Shown here one piece after another: positions 50,905-59,625 of a DNA stretch of 64,000 nucleotides (its first letter is position 1; the number at the start of each line of letters is the position of its first letter). This DNA comes from Pseudomonadota bacterium (GTDB lineage Bacteria; Pseudomonadota; Gammaproteobacteria; Xanthomonadales; Xanthomonadaceae), in the NCBI GenBank assembly GCA_023419315.1, contig JAEZYE010000059.1, positions 38,867 to 102,866 of the forward strand, in the 5' to 3' direction. The position numbers and the translations under genes were made by a program. Below the pieces are notes generated by a model that was given only the letters and a program-made list of their open reading frames with translations, had not been told where the DNA came from and searched no databases.

Positions 50905-51618
50905 TCAGTGCGCGTTGCCTTTGTCCTTGCCCTTGCCGTTGCCCTGATTGCCTTGGCCTTGGCCTTGGCCTTGGCCCTGGCCTTTGGCTTTGCCGCTGCC
51001 CGTGCCCGGATTCGAATTTCCACGTGCCTTGTCCTTGCCGCCGGAAGCGGCTGCGTTTCCATGGCCGTTCGATTCCTTGCTGCGATTGCCGCCGCTGTTG
51101 CCGGCGTTGTTCGACTTGCCCTTGCCCGGGCCGTGCTGCGACCAGTCCACGCGCACGTTCCTGTCCACCACCACCGGATAACCCCAGCGGTCATAGGTGC
51201 GAGCGAATCCATTCTTCAGCGCATGGAATTCGGATGAACCCGGCTTGATGCCCATGCGCTTGGCGATGGCGCCCCAGCCTTGTCCGCGGTCGCGTTCGTA
51301 CTCGTTGACCACGTTGAGGCAGGGGATGCGCAGCAGGTGCGCGATTGCACAGGCGTAATAGATGTCGCCGGCCGACCAGCGGCGCCCGAACAGATCCACC
51401 ACCAAAGATCGCGGCGCACCGTAATAGCCGGTCATTTCATCGATGAAGGGCTCACGATAGCGGGAACCGTAATCATTGATCTCGATGAGCCGGGTATCGA
51501 CCCAGGCATCGCCCGTGCGGAAGTTGTAGCCGACCACCTGCGCCTGCGCGGACGCCGCAGCGAACAGCGTTGCGATGGTCATGCCCAGGATCGAAGGAAC
51601 ATGCATGCGGTGTTTCAT
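50905..51618 (-). CDS. secreted protein with a glycine/glutamine/lysine-rich C-terminal tail
   Basis: 237 residues with signal peptide at 1-27 (ending AAASAQA). The folded part, to about 165, has VDLFGRRWSAGDIYYACAIA and ERDRGQGWGAIAKRMGIKPG, the latter recurring in xanthomonad exported proteins of unknown function. The tail from about 165 is low complexity, rich in Gly, Asn, Lys and Gln, with KGQGQGQGQGQGNQG coded by a tandem hexamer (50951-50980). AGGAG lies 6 bases before the ATG. Function unknown. Confidence 0.85.
   Translation of the reverse strand: MKHRMHVPSILGMTIATLFAAASAQAQVVGYNFRTGDAWVDTRLIEINDYGSRYREPFIDEMTGYYGAPRSLVVDLFGRRWSAGDIYYACAIAHLLRIPCLNVVNEYERDRGQGWGAIAKRMGIKPGSSEFHALKNGFARTYDRWGYPVVVDRNVRVDWSQHGPGKGKSNNAGNSGGNRSKESNGHGNAAASGGKDKARGNSNPGTGSGKAKGQGQGQGQGQGNQGNGKGKDKGNAH
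50951..50980. repeat. hexanucleotide tandem repeat CCTTGG
   Basis: Four exact CCTTGG units (50951-50974) and one CCCTGG unit. It encodes the GQGQ run of the secreted protein on the minus strand. Units are 6 bases, so slippage changes the length by two residues without a frameshift. Confidence 0.9.
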
Positions 51619-51713
51619 GGCGACTCCTGACTCGTTGCCGGGAGCGCAATGTGGAGCGCAGGGTCTGAATCGCCTGTGAAATGAGCAACTGTCGCCGGAA
51701 TCGACTGCAGCGC

Positions 51714-52511
51714 TCAGTCAGCTGAGGAATCTTCCGGTAGCGGATACGCGGGCAACGGTTCGACGACGCTGAATTTTTCCTTGCGCGGCTTGTGATGAAG
51801 CGGGCCGAGCTTCAGCGGTTTCAGTGGCACATGCGTGTCCGGCAGGCGATCCAGGAAATCCCGGATCAAGGTCAGGCGTCCGAGCCGTTGATCGTTGAAA
51901 TCCACCAGCGTCCACGGCGACTCGTCAGTATGCGTGGCCTTGAGCATGGCTTCGCGCGCAGCGGTGTAGTCGGCGTATTTCTCGCGCGCCTGCAGATCGA
52001 TCGGCGAGAGCTTCCAGCTTTTCAACGGCTCTTCCGCACGCTCTGCGAAGCGCTCTTCCTGCTGCGCCTGGTCCACCGCCAGCCAGTACTTGAACAACAG
52101 GATGCCTTCATCGACCAGCATGCGCTCGAACAACGGCGCCTGCTGCAGGAAGCGCCGGTACTCGGCCGCACTGCAGTAGCCCATCACTTTCTCGACGCCG
52201 GCACGGTTGTACCAGCTGCGGTCGAACAGCACGATCTCGCCCGCCGCCGGCAAGTGCGCGATGTAGCGCTGGAAGTACCACTGCGTGGTTTCGCGATCGC
52301 TGGGTTTCGGCAGTGCGACCACACGGCATTGGCGTGGATTGAGATGCTCGCGGATGGCGTTGATCGCACCGCCCTTGCCGGCGGTGTCGCGTCCTTCCAT
52401 CAATACGACGATGCGCGCGCCACTCGCACTGGCCCAGCGTGCCATCGCACCCAGCTCCAGTTGCATGGGCTTGAGCAGTGCTTCGTAGGGTTTGCGTTTC
52501 AGCGGCTTCAT
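51714..52511 (-). CDS. ppk2: polyphosphate kinase 2
   Basis: PPK2-family nucleotide kinase, 265 residues, one-domain class. Walker A EGRDTAGKGGAI (39-50), lid and phosphate residues in LPKPSDRETTQWYFQRYIAH, and the Walker B-like VLFDRSWYNRAGVEKVMGY are the family signatures. It interconverts nucleoside di- and triphosphates with polyphosphate; direction (ADP or GDP phosphorylation) cannot be told. Coupled by ATGA to an XRE-type regulator gene upstream. Confidence 0.95.
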   Translation of the reverse strand: MKPLKRKPYEALLKPMQLELGAMARWASASGARIVVLMEGRDTAGKGGAINAIREHLNPRQCRVVALPKPSDRETTQWYFQRYIAHLPAAGEIVLFDRSWYNRAGVEKVMGYCSAAEYRRFLQQAPLFERMLVDEGILLFKYWLAVDQAQQEERFAERAEEPLKSWKLSPIDLQAREKYADYTAAREAMLKATHTDESPWTLVDFNDQRLGRLTLIRDFLDRLPDTHVPLKPLKLGPLHHKPRKEKFSVVEPLPAYPLPEDSSAD

Positions 52512-52873
52512 CGCGTCGCCTTCCGGGTTGCGGAGCGGCGCGTCCGAGCCGTGCCCGCCATGCCGCGGGCCACTTCCAGCAACGCGCCTTGCTGTCGTGG
52601 CGCGAGCGCGCGGTAGGCGGCCAGCAAATCGTGCTCACCCGCCGTGCGCGCCGGATCCAGTTGGGTCGCCAGTTCACTGAGCAGGGCGCCAGCCGGCACG
52701 CCGAATGCACGCGCCAGTGCGGCGAGTTGTTCGCGTCCTGGCAGTTTCTCTCCGCTCAGCCAGGCCTTCACCGTCGATGCGCCGGCCCGCGGAATCGCCT
52801 CGGCCAGTTCCGACGGCGTCATGCCGCTGGCCTTGGCCAGCATGCGGAGCGTCGTATCGAGCGGCAGTGACAT
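52508..52873 (-). CDS. XRE-like helix-turn-helix protein coupled to ppk2
   Basis: 121 residues: an N-terminal helix-turn-helix (MLAKASGMTPSELAEAIPRA, then STVKAWLSGEKLPGREQLAA) of the lambda-repressor/XRE type, and a basic C-terminal tail (TARTRRSATRKATR). No second recognised domain. Its stop overlaps the ppk2 start (ATGA). Context suggests control of ppk2 or of polyphosphate metabolism, which is inference. Confidence 0.85.
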   Translation of the reverse strand: MSLPLDTTLRMLAKASGMTPSELAEAIPRAGASTVKAWLSGEKLPGREQLAALARAFGVPAGALLSELATQLDPARTAGEHDLLAAYRALAPRQQGALLEVARGMAGTARTRRSATRKATR

Positions 52874-52877
52874 CGAC

Positions 52878-53396
52878 CTACTCCTTCAGTCGCGGACGCA
52901 GCGTAGCCAGATTGCAGGGTCGTGTACGCGCGTCGAGCTGGGTAACGATGATCTTCTCCCACGCGGTGCGGCAGGCCGATGTCGAACCGGGAAGGCAGAA
53001 CACGAACGTGCTGTTGGCAAGGCCGGCGAAGGCACGCGACTGCAGCGACGACGTGCCGATCTCTTCGTAGCTGATTGCGCGGAACAGCTCACCGAAGCCC
53101 GGCATTTCCTTGTCGAGCAGCGGCAGCAGGGCTTCCGGCGTGGAGTCGCGACCGGTAAAGCCGGTGCCACCGGTCACGAGGATCCCGTCGATGGCGGGAT
53201 CCGCAATCCAGCGCGACACCAGCGCGCGCAGTTGATAGCGATCGTCCGGCAACAGGTTGCGCTCGGCGATCCGGTGTCCGGCTTCGGCGGCCGCACGAGC
53301 CAGGTAATCGCCGGAAGAGTCGTTGTCGAGGGTGCGCGAATCCGAGACCGTCAGGACGCACAAGGAAAGGGGGATGAGATGGGCTTCGGCAGTCAT
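52878..53396 (-). CDS. moaB: molybdenum cofactor biosynthesis protein B
   Basis: MoaB/MogA-fold protein, 172 residues, which adenylylates or helps insert metal into molybdopterin. Signatures: LTVSDSRTLDNDSSGDYLA at the N-terminus, GILVTGGTGFTGRDSTPEAL, and FCLPGSTSACRTAWEKII. Molybdenum cofactor genes are not otherwise present nearby. It is followed 5 bases upstream of the XRE gene start on the same strand. Confidence 0.95.
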   Translation of the reverse strand: MTAEAHLIPLSLCVLTVSDSRTLDNDSSGDYLARAAAEAGHRIAERNLLPDDRYQLRALVSRWIADPAIDGILVTGGTGFTGRDSTPEALLPLLDKEMPGFGELFRAISYEEIGTSSLQSRAFAGLANSTFVFCLPGSTSACRTAWEKIIVTQLDARTRPCNLATLRPRLKE

Positions 53397-53412
53397 GTCC
53401 GGAGCCTAGCAT

Positions 53413-53862
53413 TCAATGGCGCAGGTCGAAGCGGAAACGTTGCGTGCCGTCGTACGTCGTCCAGCCGAGATGGCGATACAGCGCCTGGGCCGATCGGTTG
53501 TCGTGATCGGTTTCCAGTTCCAGCCGCGAAGCGCCGGTCTGGCGACCGAAGTCGGCCGCCGCCTCGATCAGCGCGCGCGCGACGCCCTGGCGCCGGGCTT
53601 CGGGCAGGACATACAGATCGTTGAGTATCCACGTGCGCGAAGCGCCGACCGACGAGAACGAAGGGAACAACTGGGTGAATCCCAGCGCCTGGCCTTCGGG
53701 CGATTCGGCGATGAAGATCGCGGACTCGTCGCGTTCAAGCCGTTCCTGCACGAAGGCGCGCGCCAGCATCGGATCCGGGGCCTGCTCGTAGAACTGCCGG
53801 TAGCGATCGAACAACGGGGCGATGGTCCCTGCATCCTGCGGCGTTGCGCGTCGTACCTGCAT
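53413..53862 (-). CDS. GNAT family N-acetyltransferase
   Basis: 149 residues, complete GNAT fold: the acetyl-CoA pyrophosphate loop is VLPEARRQGVARALIEAAA, with WILNDLYV as strand 4 and HDNRSAQALYRHLGW as the C-terminal arm. Substrate unknown. Lies between moaB (16 bases) and prfA (2 bases) on the same strand. Confidence 0.93.
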   Translation of the reverse strand: MQVRRATPQDAGTIAPLFDRYRQFYEQAPDPMLARAFVQERLERDESAIFIAESPEGQALGFTQLFPSFSSVGASRTWILNDLYVLPEARRQGVARALIEAAADFGRQTGASRLELETDHDNRSAQALYRHLGWTTYDGTQRFRFDLRH

Positions 53863-53864
53863 GC

Positions 53865-54947
53865 TTACGTCTCCGTCAGTCGGGCCAGTTCGTCGGCCTG
53901 GTATTCACGCATCAGGCGCTCCAGCAGCGGATCCAGATCGCCTTCGATGATGTTCGGCAAATCGTACAGGGTCAGGCCTTCAACCCGATGGTCGGTGATG
54001 CGGCCCTGCGGGAAGTTGTAGGTGCGGATGCGCTGGCTGCGATCGCCGCTGCCGACCTGGAGGCGGCGCGTAGCGGCCTGCGCGGCCTGCTGCCGGCTGC
54101 GTTCGGCGTCGAGCAGTTGCGCCTTCAGCCGCTTCATCGCCTTGTCCCGGTTGGCGTGCTGGCTGCGCTCGGTCTGGCATTCCACGACCACGCCAGTCGG
54201 GACGTGGGTGATCCGGATCGCCGATTCGGTCTTGTTGACGTGCTGGCCGCCCGCGCCGGAGGAGCGGAACGTATCGACCTTGAGGTCGGCCGGATTGATG
54301 GCGATGTCTTCGACTTCGTCCACGTCCGGAATGATCGCGACGGTTGCGGCCGAGGTATGGATGCGGCCCTGCGATTCGGTGTCCGGCACGCGCTGCACGC
54401 GGTGGGTTCCGGATTCGAACTTCAGGTGCGCGAAGGCGCCACGGCCGCTGACCTTGGCAACAATTTCCTTGTAGCCGCCGTGTTCGCCCGGATTGTCGGA
54501 TTCGATCTCGACGCGCCAGCCCTTGCGCTCGGCATAGCGCGCATACATGCGGAACAGATCGCCGGCGAAAATTGCGGCTTCATCGCCACCGGTGCCCGCA
54601 CGGACCTCCAGGAAGAGGTTGCCGTCGTCACGCTGGTCGCGCGGAATCAGCAGCAGCGCCAGTTCGTCTTCCAGCTGCGCCAGGCGCGCCTGCGCGGACG
54701 CGATTTCCTCTTCGGCCAGTTCACCCAGATCCGGATCGCCACGCATGGCTTCGGCCGAAGCCAGATCGCGTTTGGCGCGCGCTTCCTCGGCCAGCGCGCT
54801 GGCGACGGGTTCGAGCTGGGCGAATTCGCGCGAATAGTTGCGAAAACGTTCGTTGTCGCCGACCACATCCGGATCGGCGAGCAGGCGTTCCAGTTCCTCG
54901 CGACGCTCGGCGAGTGCTTCGAGCTTACGGCGCAGCGTCGGCGTCAT
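53865..54947 (-). CDS. prfA: peptide chain release factor 1
   Basis: RF1 ends translation at UAA and UAG. 360 residues. The codon-recognition tripeptide reads PDT in RVQRVPDTESQGRIH (E. coli has PAT), still P-x-T as required for RF1. The catalytic GGQ lies in RSSGAGGQHVNKTESA. The glutamine is methylated by PrmC, encoded at 31763-32659. Its start lies inside the last 23 bases of hemA, the usual hemA-prfA arrangement. Confidence 0.97.
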   Translation of the reverse strand: MTPTLRRKLEALAERREELERLLADPDVVGDNERFRNYSREFAQLEPVASALAEEARAKRDLASAEAMRGDPDLGELAEEEIASAQARLAQLEDELALLLIPRDQRDDGNLFLEVRAGTGGDEAAIFAGDLFRMYARYAERKGWRVEIESDNPGEHGGYKEIVAKVSGRGAFAHLKFESGTHRVQRVPDTESQGRIHTSAATVAIIPDVDEVEDIAINPADLKVDTFRSSGAGGQHVNKTESAIRITHVPTGVVVECQTERSQHANRDKAMKRLKAQLLDAERSRQQAAQAATRRLQVGSGDRSQRIRTYNFPQGRITDHRVEGLTLYDLPNIIEGDLDPLLERLMREYQADELARLTET

Positions 54948-56205
54948 TGGAATCAGGCGGATGCGTATACGGAGCCTTCTCCGGGAACAGGCGCTCGGCG
55001 GCGCGGCCGAGTTCCGTATCGCCGGTCAGCGCGGCTTCGCGCAAGGCAGCGGTCGGCGGATGCAGCAGCCGGTTGGTCAGCGAATGCGCGAGGAATTCCA
55101 GTACGGCTTCGGGTTCGCGGCCGTTGGCCAGTTGCTGGCGGGCCTTGGACAGCACTTCCTCGCGTGCGGATTCGCCGTGTGCACGCAGCCGTTTCAAGGG
55201 TTCCTGGCGGCCGCTGGCCTGCAGCATCTCGACGTAACGCGCGACCTGCAACTCGATGATCGCCTCGGCCGCGTCGGCGGCTTCGCGACGGCTGCGGCGG
55301 TTGTCTTCGACCGCGCGCTCCAGATCATCCACGGTGTAGAGATACGCGTCGGTCAGCTCGGCGACATCGGCCGCGATATCGCGCGGGACCGCCAGATCGA
55401 ACAGCAGCATCGGCTTGTGCTTGCGCTTGAGCAGTGCCTGTTCAACCTGCGCGCGCACGATGACCGGTTCGCGGGCCGCGGTCGCCGAAAAGACCACGTC
55501 GGCTTCGGACAGGTGGCGCTCGATCTCGGTCAGCGGCAACGCGTAGCCGCCATGCCGGCTGGCCAGTTCCTGAGCATGCGCCAGCGTGCGGTTGGCAATC
55601 AGCAGGCGGCGGACGCGGCCTTCGCTCAAGTGCTTGGCCGCGAGTTCGATGGTTTCGCCTGCGCCGACCAGCAGCACGGTCGAATCGCTCAGCCGGGTGA
55701 AGGATTCCTGCGCCAGCCGCACGGCGGTAGAGGCGACCGAAACCGGGTTGGCGCCGACGCGCGTATCGGTCCGCGCGCGCTTGGCTACCGCGAACGTCTG
55801 CTGGAACAGGCGATCCAGCCGGTTGCCCAGTGCGCCGTGTTCGCGCGCAATCGACCAGGCATCCTTCACCTGCCCGAGGATCTGCGGTTCGCCGAGCACC
55901 ATCGAATCCAGACCTGTCGCGACGCGGAACAGATGGCGCACGGCATCGGCGTCACGGTGACGGTAGAGATAGGCATCCAGCCCTTCCGCATGCGTGGCCA
56001 ACCAGCCCGCCAGCGTCTGCCCGTCTTCGGCGATGGCGTACAACTCCGTGCGATTGCAGGTGGAGAGCAACGCGGCTTCCTCCACCTGGGGCAGGGCGCG
56101 CAATGCGCCCAATGCGGCAGGCAGCGCACCGCCATCGAAGGCGACGCGCTCGCGCAGTTCGACCGGCGCGGTCTGGTGATTCAGTCCGAGGACCCACAAC
56201 GTCAT
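54925..56205 (-). CDS. hemA: glutamyl-tRNA reductase
   Basis: First step of C5-pathway haem synthesis, reducing glutamyl-tRNA to glutamate-1-semialdehyde. 426 residues. The catalytic cysteine is Cys50 in LLSTCNRTELYA; GEPQILGQVKDAW and the NADPH loop VLLVGAGETIELAAKHL follow. The C-terminal dimerisation helices end near LTNRLLHPPTAALREAA. Overlaps prfA by 23 bases, so the two are translationally linked. Confidence 0.97.
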   Translation of the reverse strand: MTLWVLGLNHQTAPVELRERVAFDGGALPAALGALRALPQVEEAALLSTCNRTELYAIAEDGQTLAGWLATHAEGLDAYLYRHRDADAVRHLFRVATGLDSMVLGEPQILGQVKDAWSIAREHGALGNRLDRLFQQTFAVAKRARTDTRVGANPVSVASTAVRLAQESFTRLSDSTVLLVGAGETIELAAKHLSEGRVRRLLIANRTLAHAQELASRHGGYALPLTEIERHLSEADVVFSATAAREPVIVRAQVEQALLKRKHKPMLLFDLAVPRDIAADVAELTDAYLYTVDDLERAVEDNRRSRREAADAAEAIIELQVARYVEMLQASGRQEPLKRLRAHGESAREEVLSKARQQLANGREPEAVLEFLAHSLTNRLLHPPTAALREAALTGDTELGRAAERLFPEKAPYTHPPDSNDADAAP

Positions 56206-56271
56206 CGTTCAGGCGCTTGCGTTAAGCTGCTGGCTTCAGAGGGCCACCATTTTACGGCCCGCGTGAGCCTC

Positions 56272-57933
56272 ATGCCCGCAATGATGCGTATTTCCGTTGC
56301 GCTGGCCCTGTTGCTGGCGCTGTCGTCGCCCGCATGGGCCGCCCGAAAGCCCGCGCCGACGGAGCCGCTGGAGGCCGTCATGGCCGGGGAGTTCGCTCTG
56401 CTGGCGGGGCAACTGGACGAAGCCAGCCGTTGGTATCTGCAGGCGGCGCAGGCGACCGATGACGCCGGCCTGGCCGAGCGCGCGACACGGATCGCGTTGC
56501 TGTCCAACAACGACAAGGAAGCCGCTGCCGCGCTCCGGCTGTGGCGCGAGCGTGCGCCGACCTCCCTGGCGATGCGCGGCGCCGAAGCGACGCTTGCCAT
56601 CCGCCGCGGTGATGCCCGCGCCGCGCGCCGCGAACTCAAGCAACTCATCGCCGACCCGGATGACATGGGATGGCGTTACGCAATGATGGCGCTGGGGAGC
56701 GGCGGCAAGGACCCCGAACTGTCTGCCAGGCTGCTCGGCGAACTGGTCGACGACGGAGCGATCCCTGCGGATCTGCAGGCATGGCTGGCGTTCGCGGGCC
56801 TGGCGCAGCAGCTCGATCAGCGTGATCTGTCACAGCGCATCGTCGGTCGGGTCGTGGAGCGTTTTCCGCAGGAGCCGCGGGTTGCATTGCTGCACGCCGC
56901 ACAATTGCGCCGTGCCGGGGATGCCGACGCTGCGCGCGCGGTGCTGGCCGATCTCGATGACGATGTGCTGGTCATTCCGGATATCCGGTTGGCGGCGGCG
57001 GCCGAGTACGAAGCACTTGGCGACAGCAAGGCGGCGGCGGCGACCCTCGCGCGCGGACCGCAGGACGACCAGAGCTACGGCCTGCGCGCATCGCTGCTGG
57101 CCAAGGCGGAGGACACCGGAGCCCTCACTGCGCTGTACGACGAACTGCGTCGAGGAACCGAGGATCACGACCCGGACCGCAGGTTGCTGCTCGGACAACT
57201 GGCTGAATTCCTGAAGCGGCCGCAGGAGGCGCTGGACTGGTATCGCAGCGTCGCCGCCGGCAGCGCGCGATCGCAGGCGCGGCTTCGCGCGGCCAATACG
57301 CTTTTCGAACTGGAAAGCAAAAAACAGGCGTTCGACGAACTCCGGGCGCTGCAGAGCGACGCAGCGGCGGATGACGATGCGCGCCGCAACGCCTATCTGC
57401 TCGAAGCGGAACTGCGCCACCAGAACGGCGACGAAGACGGTGAACTGGAGGTTTTCGCGCGCGGGCTCGCCGCCTATCCGGACGATCTGGAAATCCTCTA
57501 TTCCAGGGGACTGAGTTGGGAGCGGCGCGATCGCATCGACCGCGCGGAGGCTGACTTCCGCAAGATCCTGATCGTCGATCCGGAAAACATCGCGGCGCTG
57601 AACGCATTGGGCTACACCCTGGCCGATCGCACCGAGCGCTATCGCGAGGCGCTGGAACTCATCGACCGCGCGCGCGCGGCCGATCCTGACGACGCGGCCA
57701 TCATCGACAGCTACGGCTGGGTGCTCTATCGCCTCGGGCGCAGGCAGGAAGCGCTGGTGGAACTGCGGCGCGCTTACACACTGCGAAAGGATCCCGAGAT
57801 CGCCGCGCATATTGGCGAAGTGCTGTGGGTGATGGGGCAGAAGGATGAAGCCCGCCGGTACTTCGACGAAGCACGCAAACTCGATCCGGAAAATCGCGCG
57901 CTGCAACGGGCGCTGGAGAAGACGGGCGCATGA
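56272..57933 (+). CDS. TPR-repeat exported protein
   Basis: 553 residues, signal peptide MPAMMRISVALALLLALSSP ending near AWA. The rest is tetratricopeptide repeats, clear at the C-terminus: NIAALNALGYTLADRTERYR, DAAIIDSYGWVLYRLGRRQE and IAAHIGEVLWVMGQKDEARR. The NALGYTLAD and DSYGWVLYRLGR pairs are typical of the YfgC/BepA-like or lipoprotein-linked TPR proteins next to lolB. Start ATG 56272, with 56281 as alternative. Divergent from hemA and coupled to lolB by ATGA. Probable periplasmic scaffold. Confidence 0.88.
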   Translation: MPAMMRISVALALLLALSSPAWAARKPAPTEPLEAVMAGEFALLAGQLDEASRWYLQAAQATDDAGLAERATRIALLSNNDKEAAAALRLWRERAPTSLAMRGAEATLAIRRGDARAARRELKQLIADPDDMGWRYAMMALGSGGKDPELSARLLGELVDDGAIPADLQAWLAFAGLAQQLDQRDLSQRIVGRVVERFPQEPRVALLHAAQLRRAGDADAARAVLADLDDDVLVIPDIRLAAAAEYEALGDSKAAAATLARGPQDDQSYGLRASLLAKAEDTGALTALYDELRRGTEDHDPDRRLLLGQLAEFLKRPQEALDWYRSVAAGSARSQARLRAANTLFELESKKQAFDELRALQSDAAADDDARRNAYLLEAELRHQNGDEDGELEVFARGLAAYPDDLEILYSRGLSWERRDRIDRAEADFRKILIVDPENIAALNALGYTLADRTERYREALELIDRARAADPDDAAIIDSYGWVLYRLGRRQEALVELRRAYTLRKDPEIAAHIGEVLWVMGQKDEARRYFDEARKLDPENRALQRALEKTGA

Positions 57934-58571
57934 TGCGGAAGCTGGGAAGCCTCGCCTGGGCGGCCGGGATACTGTTGCTGGCGGGCTGCGTCAGCCGCGG
58001 GCCGACAATTCGCACGCCGGATGATCTGAAAGATCCCGAAGCGGTTGCGGCGGCGCAAGCGCGGCAGGCGACGCGGGAAGCCTGGCTGTCCGCCCGCCCG
58101 GACTGGAGTTTCGAAGGACGGGTTGCGGTGAGCCAGGGCAGCAAGGGCGGCAATGGAAGGCTCGACTGGCAGCAGACGGGTCCGGGCTATGTCGCGGCGT
58201 TGAGTGCTCCCATCACGCGCCAGAGCTGGCGCTTGATCGCCGATGAAGACGGTGCGCGCATCGAGGGGCTCGAGGGTGGAATCCGCCGTGGGCCGGATGC
58301 CGACCTTCTGCTGCGCGAGGCCACGGGTTGGGATATCCCCGTGAGGACACTGGCAGCGTGGGCGCGCGGCATCGCGGAAAACGGCGAAGCCAGCTTCGAT
58401 GTCAACGGACAATTGCAGGCGCTGTCTCAGTCCGGCTGGGATATCCGCTATTCGGAGTGGCAACCGATGGGGAGCGATGCTCCGCCGATGCCGCGTCGGA
58501 TAGAAGCCCGTCGTGGCGAAGCGCGCGTCCGCCTGATCGTGGATCGCTGGGATTTCGGGAACCCGCCGTGA
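57930..58571 (+). CDS. lolB: outer-membrane lipoprotein receptor LolB
   Basis: 213 residues; inserts lipoproteins into the outer membrane after transfer from LolA. Lipoprotein signal MRKLGSLAWAAGILLLAGC with lipobox LAGC. The mature LolB half-barrel has WSFEGRVAVSQGSKGGNGRL, DWQQTGPGYVAALSAPI and IPVRTLAAWARGI. Lies between the TPR gene and ispE, the conserved lolB-ispE-prs order. Overlaps both neighbours (ATGA, GTGA). Confidence 0.94.
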   Translation: MMRKLGSLAWAAGILLLAGCVSRGPTIRTPDDLKDPEAVAAAQARQATREAWLSARPDWSFEGRVAVSQGSKGGNGRLDWQQTGPGYVAALSAPITRQSWRLIADEDGARIEGLEGGIRRGPDADLLLREATGWDIPVRTLAAWARGIAENGEASFDVNGQLQALSQSGWDIRYSEWQPMGSDAPPMPRRIEARRGEARVRLIVDRWDFGNPP

Positions 58572-59443
58572 GCCGTTACCCGAACGATGCGGGCTGGTCG
58601 GCATGGCCGGCGCCGGCCAAGCTGAACCTGTTCCTGCACATCACCGGCCGCCGCGCCGACGGCTACCACCTGCTGCAATCCGTCTTCCGCCTTCTGGATT
58701 GGGGCGACACCGTGTATCTGCGACTCCGGGATGACGGCCTCGTCCGTCGCGTGGGTGAGGCGGTGCCGGGTGTCAGCGAAGATGACGATCTGGTCATAAA
58801 AGCGGCAAGAATGCTGATAACTTCGGCGAAATCACCGACGGGTGCCGATATCGCCCTTGAAAAGCGAATACCTGCGGGGGGCGGTTTCGGAGGTGGATCG
58901 TCGGATGCGGCCACCGTTTTGCGTGCCCTGAACAATCTGTGGAACTGCGGACTGGAGGTCGACGAACTCGCCGAGCTCGGCCTCACACTGGGTGCAGACG
59001 TGCCAGTCTTCGTACGCGGTGAGAATGCATGGGCGGAAGGCGTAGGCGAGGCGCTCACTCCACTTGCTTTGCCGCCGGCCTGGTACGTGCTGGTGGATCC
59101 TGGCGTTCACGTCCCGACGGCAGAGCTTTTCCGCGCGCCGGATTTGACGCGCGACGCGCCGCCCGCGAAAATATCCGACTTCGTTTCGGGCTCCCTGTCC
59201 GCAAACGCGTTCGAGCCGGTACTGCGCCGTCGCGAACCGGCGATTGAAGCCGTGTTCGAGCGTCTGGCGCGCGTTGGCACGCCGCGACTGACGGGATCCG
59301 GCAGCGGTTGCTTTGTCGAGTTCGCCACGCGCGAACAGGCCCAAGCGGCGCTGGACCAGCTTGGCGGTCTCAAGGCCTGGACAGCGGCCGGGGCCGCTCG
59401 CTCGCCCTTGCTGGATGCGCTTGAAGCGAAAAGAAACAAATAG
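58568..59443 (+). CDS. ispE: 4-diphosphocytidyl-2-C-methyl-D-erythritol kinase
   Basis: GHMP kinase of the MEP isoprenoid pathway, 291 residues. GTG start overlaps the lolB stop as GTGA. Substrate motif PAPAKLNLFLHITGRRADGY, the ATP loop PAGGGFGGGSSDAATVL and the LTGSGSGCFVEF strand define the family. Its TAG stop (59441-59443) overlaps the first two bases of the tRNA-Gln gene. Confidence 0.96.
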   Translation: MSRYPNDAGWSAWPAPAKLNLFLHITGRRADGYHLLQSVFRLLDWGDTVYLRLRDDGLVRRVGEAVPGVSEDDDLVIKAARMLITSAKSPTGADIALEKRIPAGGGFGGGSSDAATVLRALNNLWNCGLEVDELAELGLTLGADVPVFVRGENAWAEGVGEALTPLALPPAWYVLVDPGVHVPTAELFRAPDLTRDAPPAKISDFVSGSLSANAFEPVLRRREPAIEAVFERLARVGTPRLTGSGSGCFVEFATREQAQAALDQLGGLKAWTAAGAARSPLLDALEAKRNK

Positions 59444-59517
59444 GGGCGTCGCCAAGTGGTTAAGGCACCGGGTTTTGATCCCGGCATTCGTAGGTTCGAA
59501 TCCTTCCGCCCCTGCCA
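59442..59517 (+). tRNA. tRNA-Gln (anticodon TTG)
   Basis: 76 bases with CCA encoded. Acceptor stem AGGGGCG (59442-59448) pairs with CGCCCCT (59507-59513), discriminator G. Anticodon stem CCGGG/CCCGG encloses loop TTTTGAT, anticodon TTG at 59475-59477. T-loop GTTCGAATC is intact. Its 5' end overlaps the ispE stop codon by two bases. Confidence 0.97.
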
Positions 59518-59625
59518 ATCCAGACGGTCGATGGACCTTCCGCCGTCAGCACGCTGAACCCGTAAACACTCCGACGTTCCTTGCTGGCGGTCCGCCGCCG
59601 GTTCAACCAGACAGCCAATATCGCC

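Noticed and set aside
50951..50980. CCTTGG tandem repeats as a CRISPR or integration site
   Set aside because: Units are 6 bases, directly adjacent and in frame in a coding sequence; no spacers.
54838..56271. Plus-strand open frame of over 1,000 codons running into the TPR gene
   Set aside because: The part before 56272 is antisense to prfA and hemA and lacks family similarity; a signal peptide starts at 56272.
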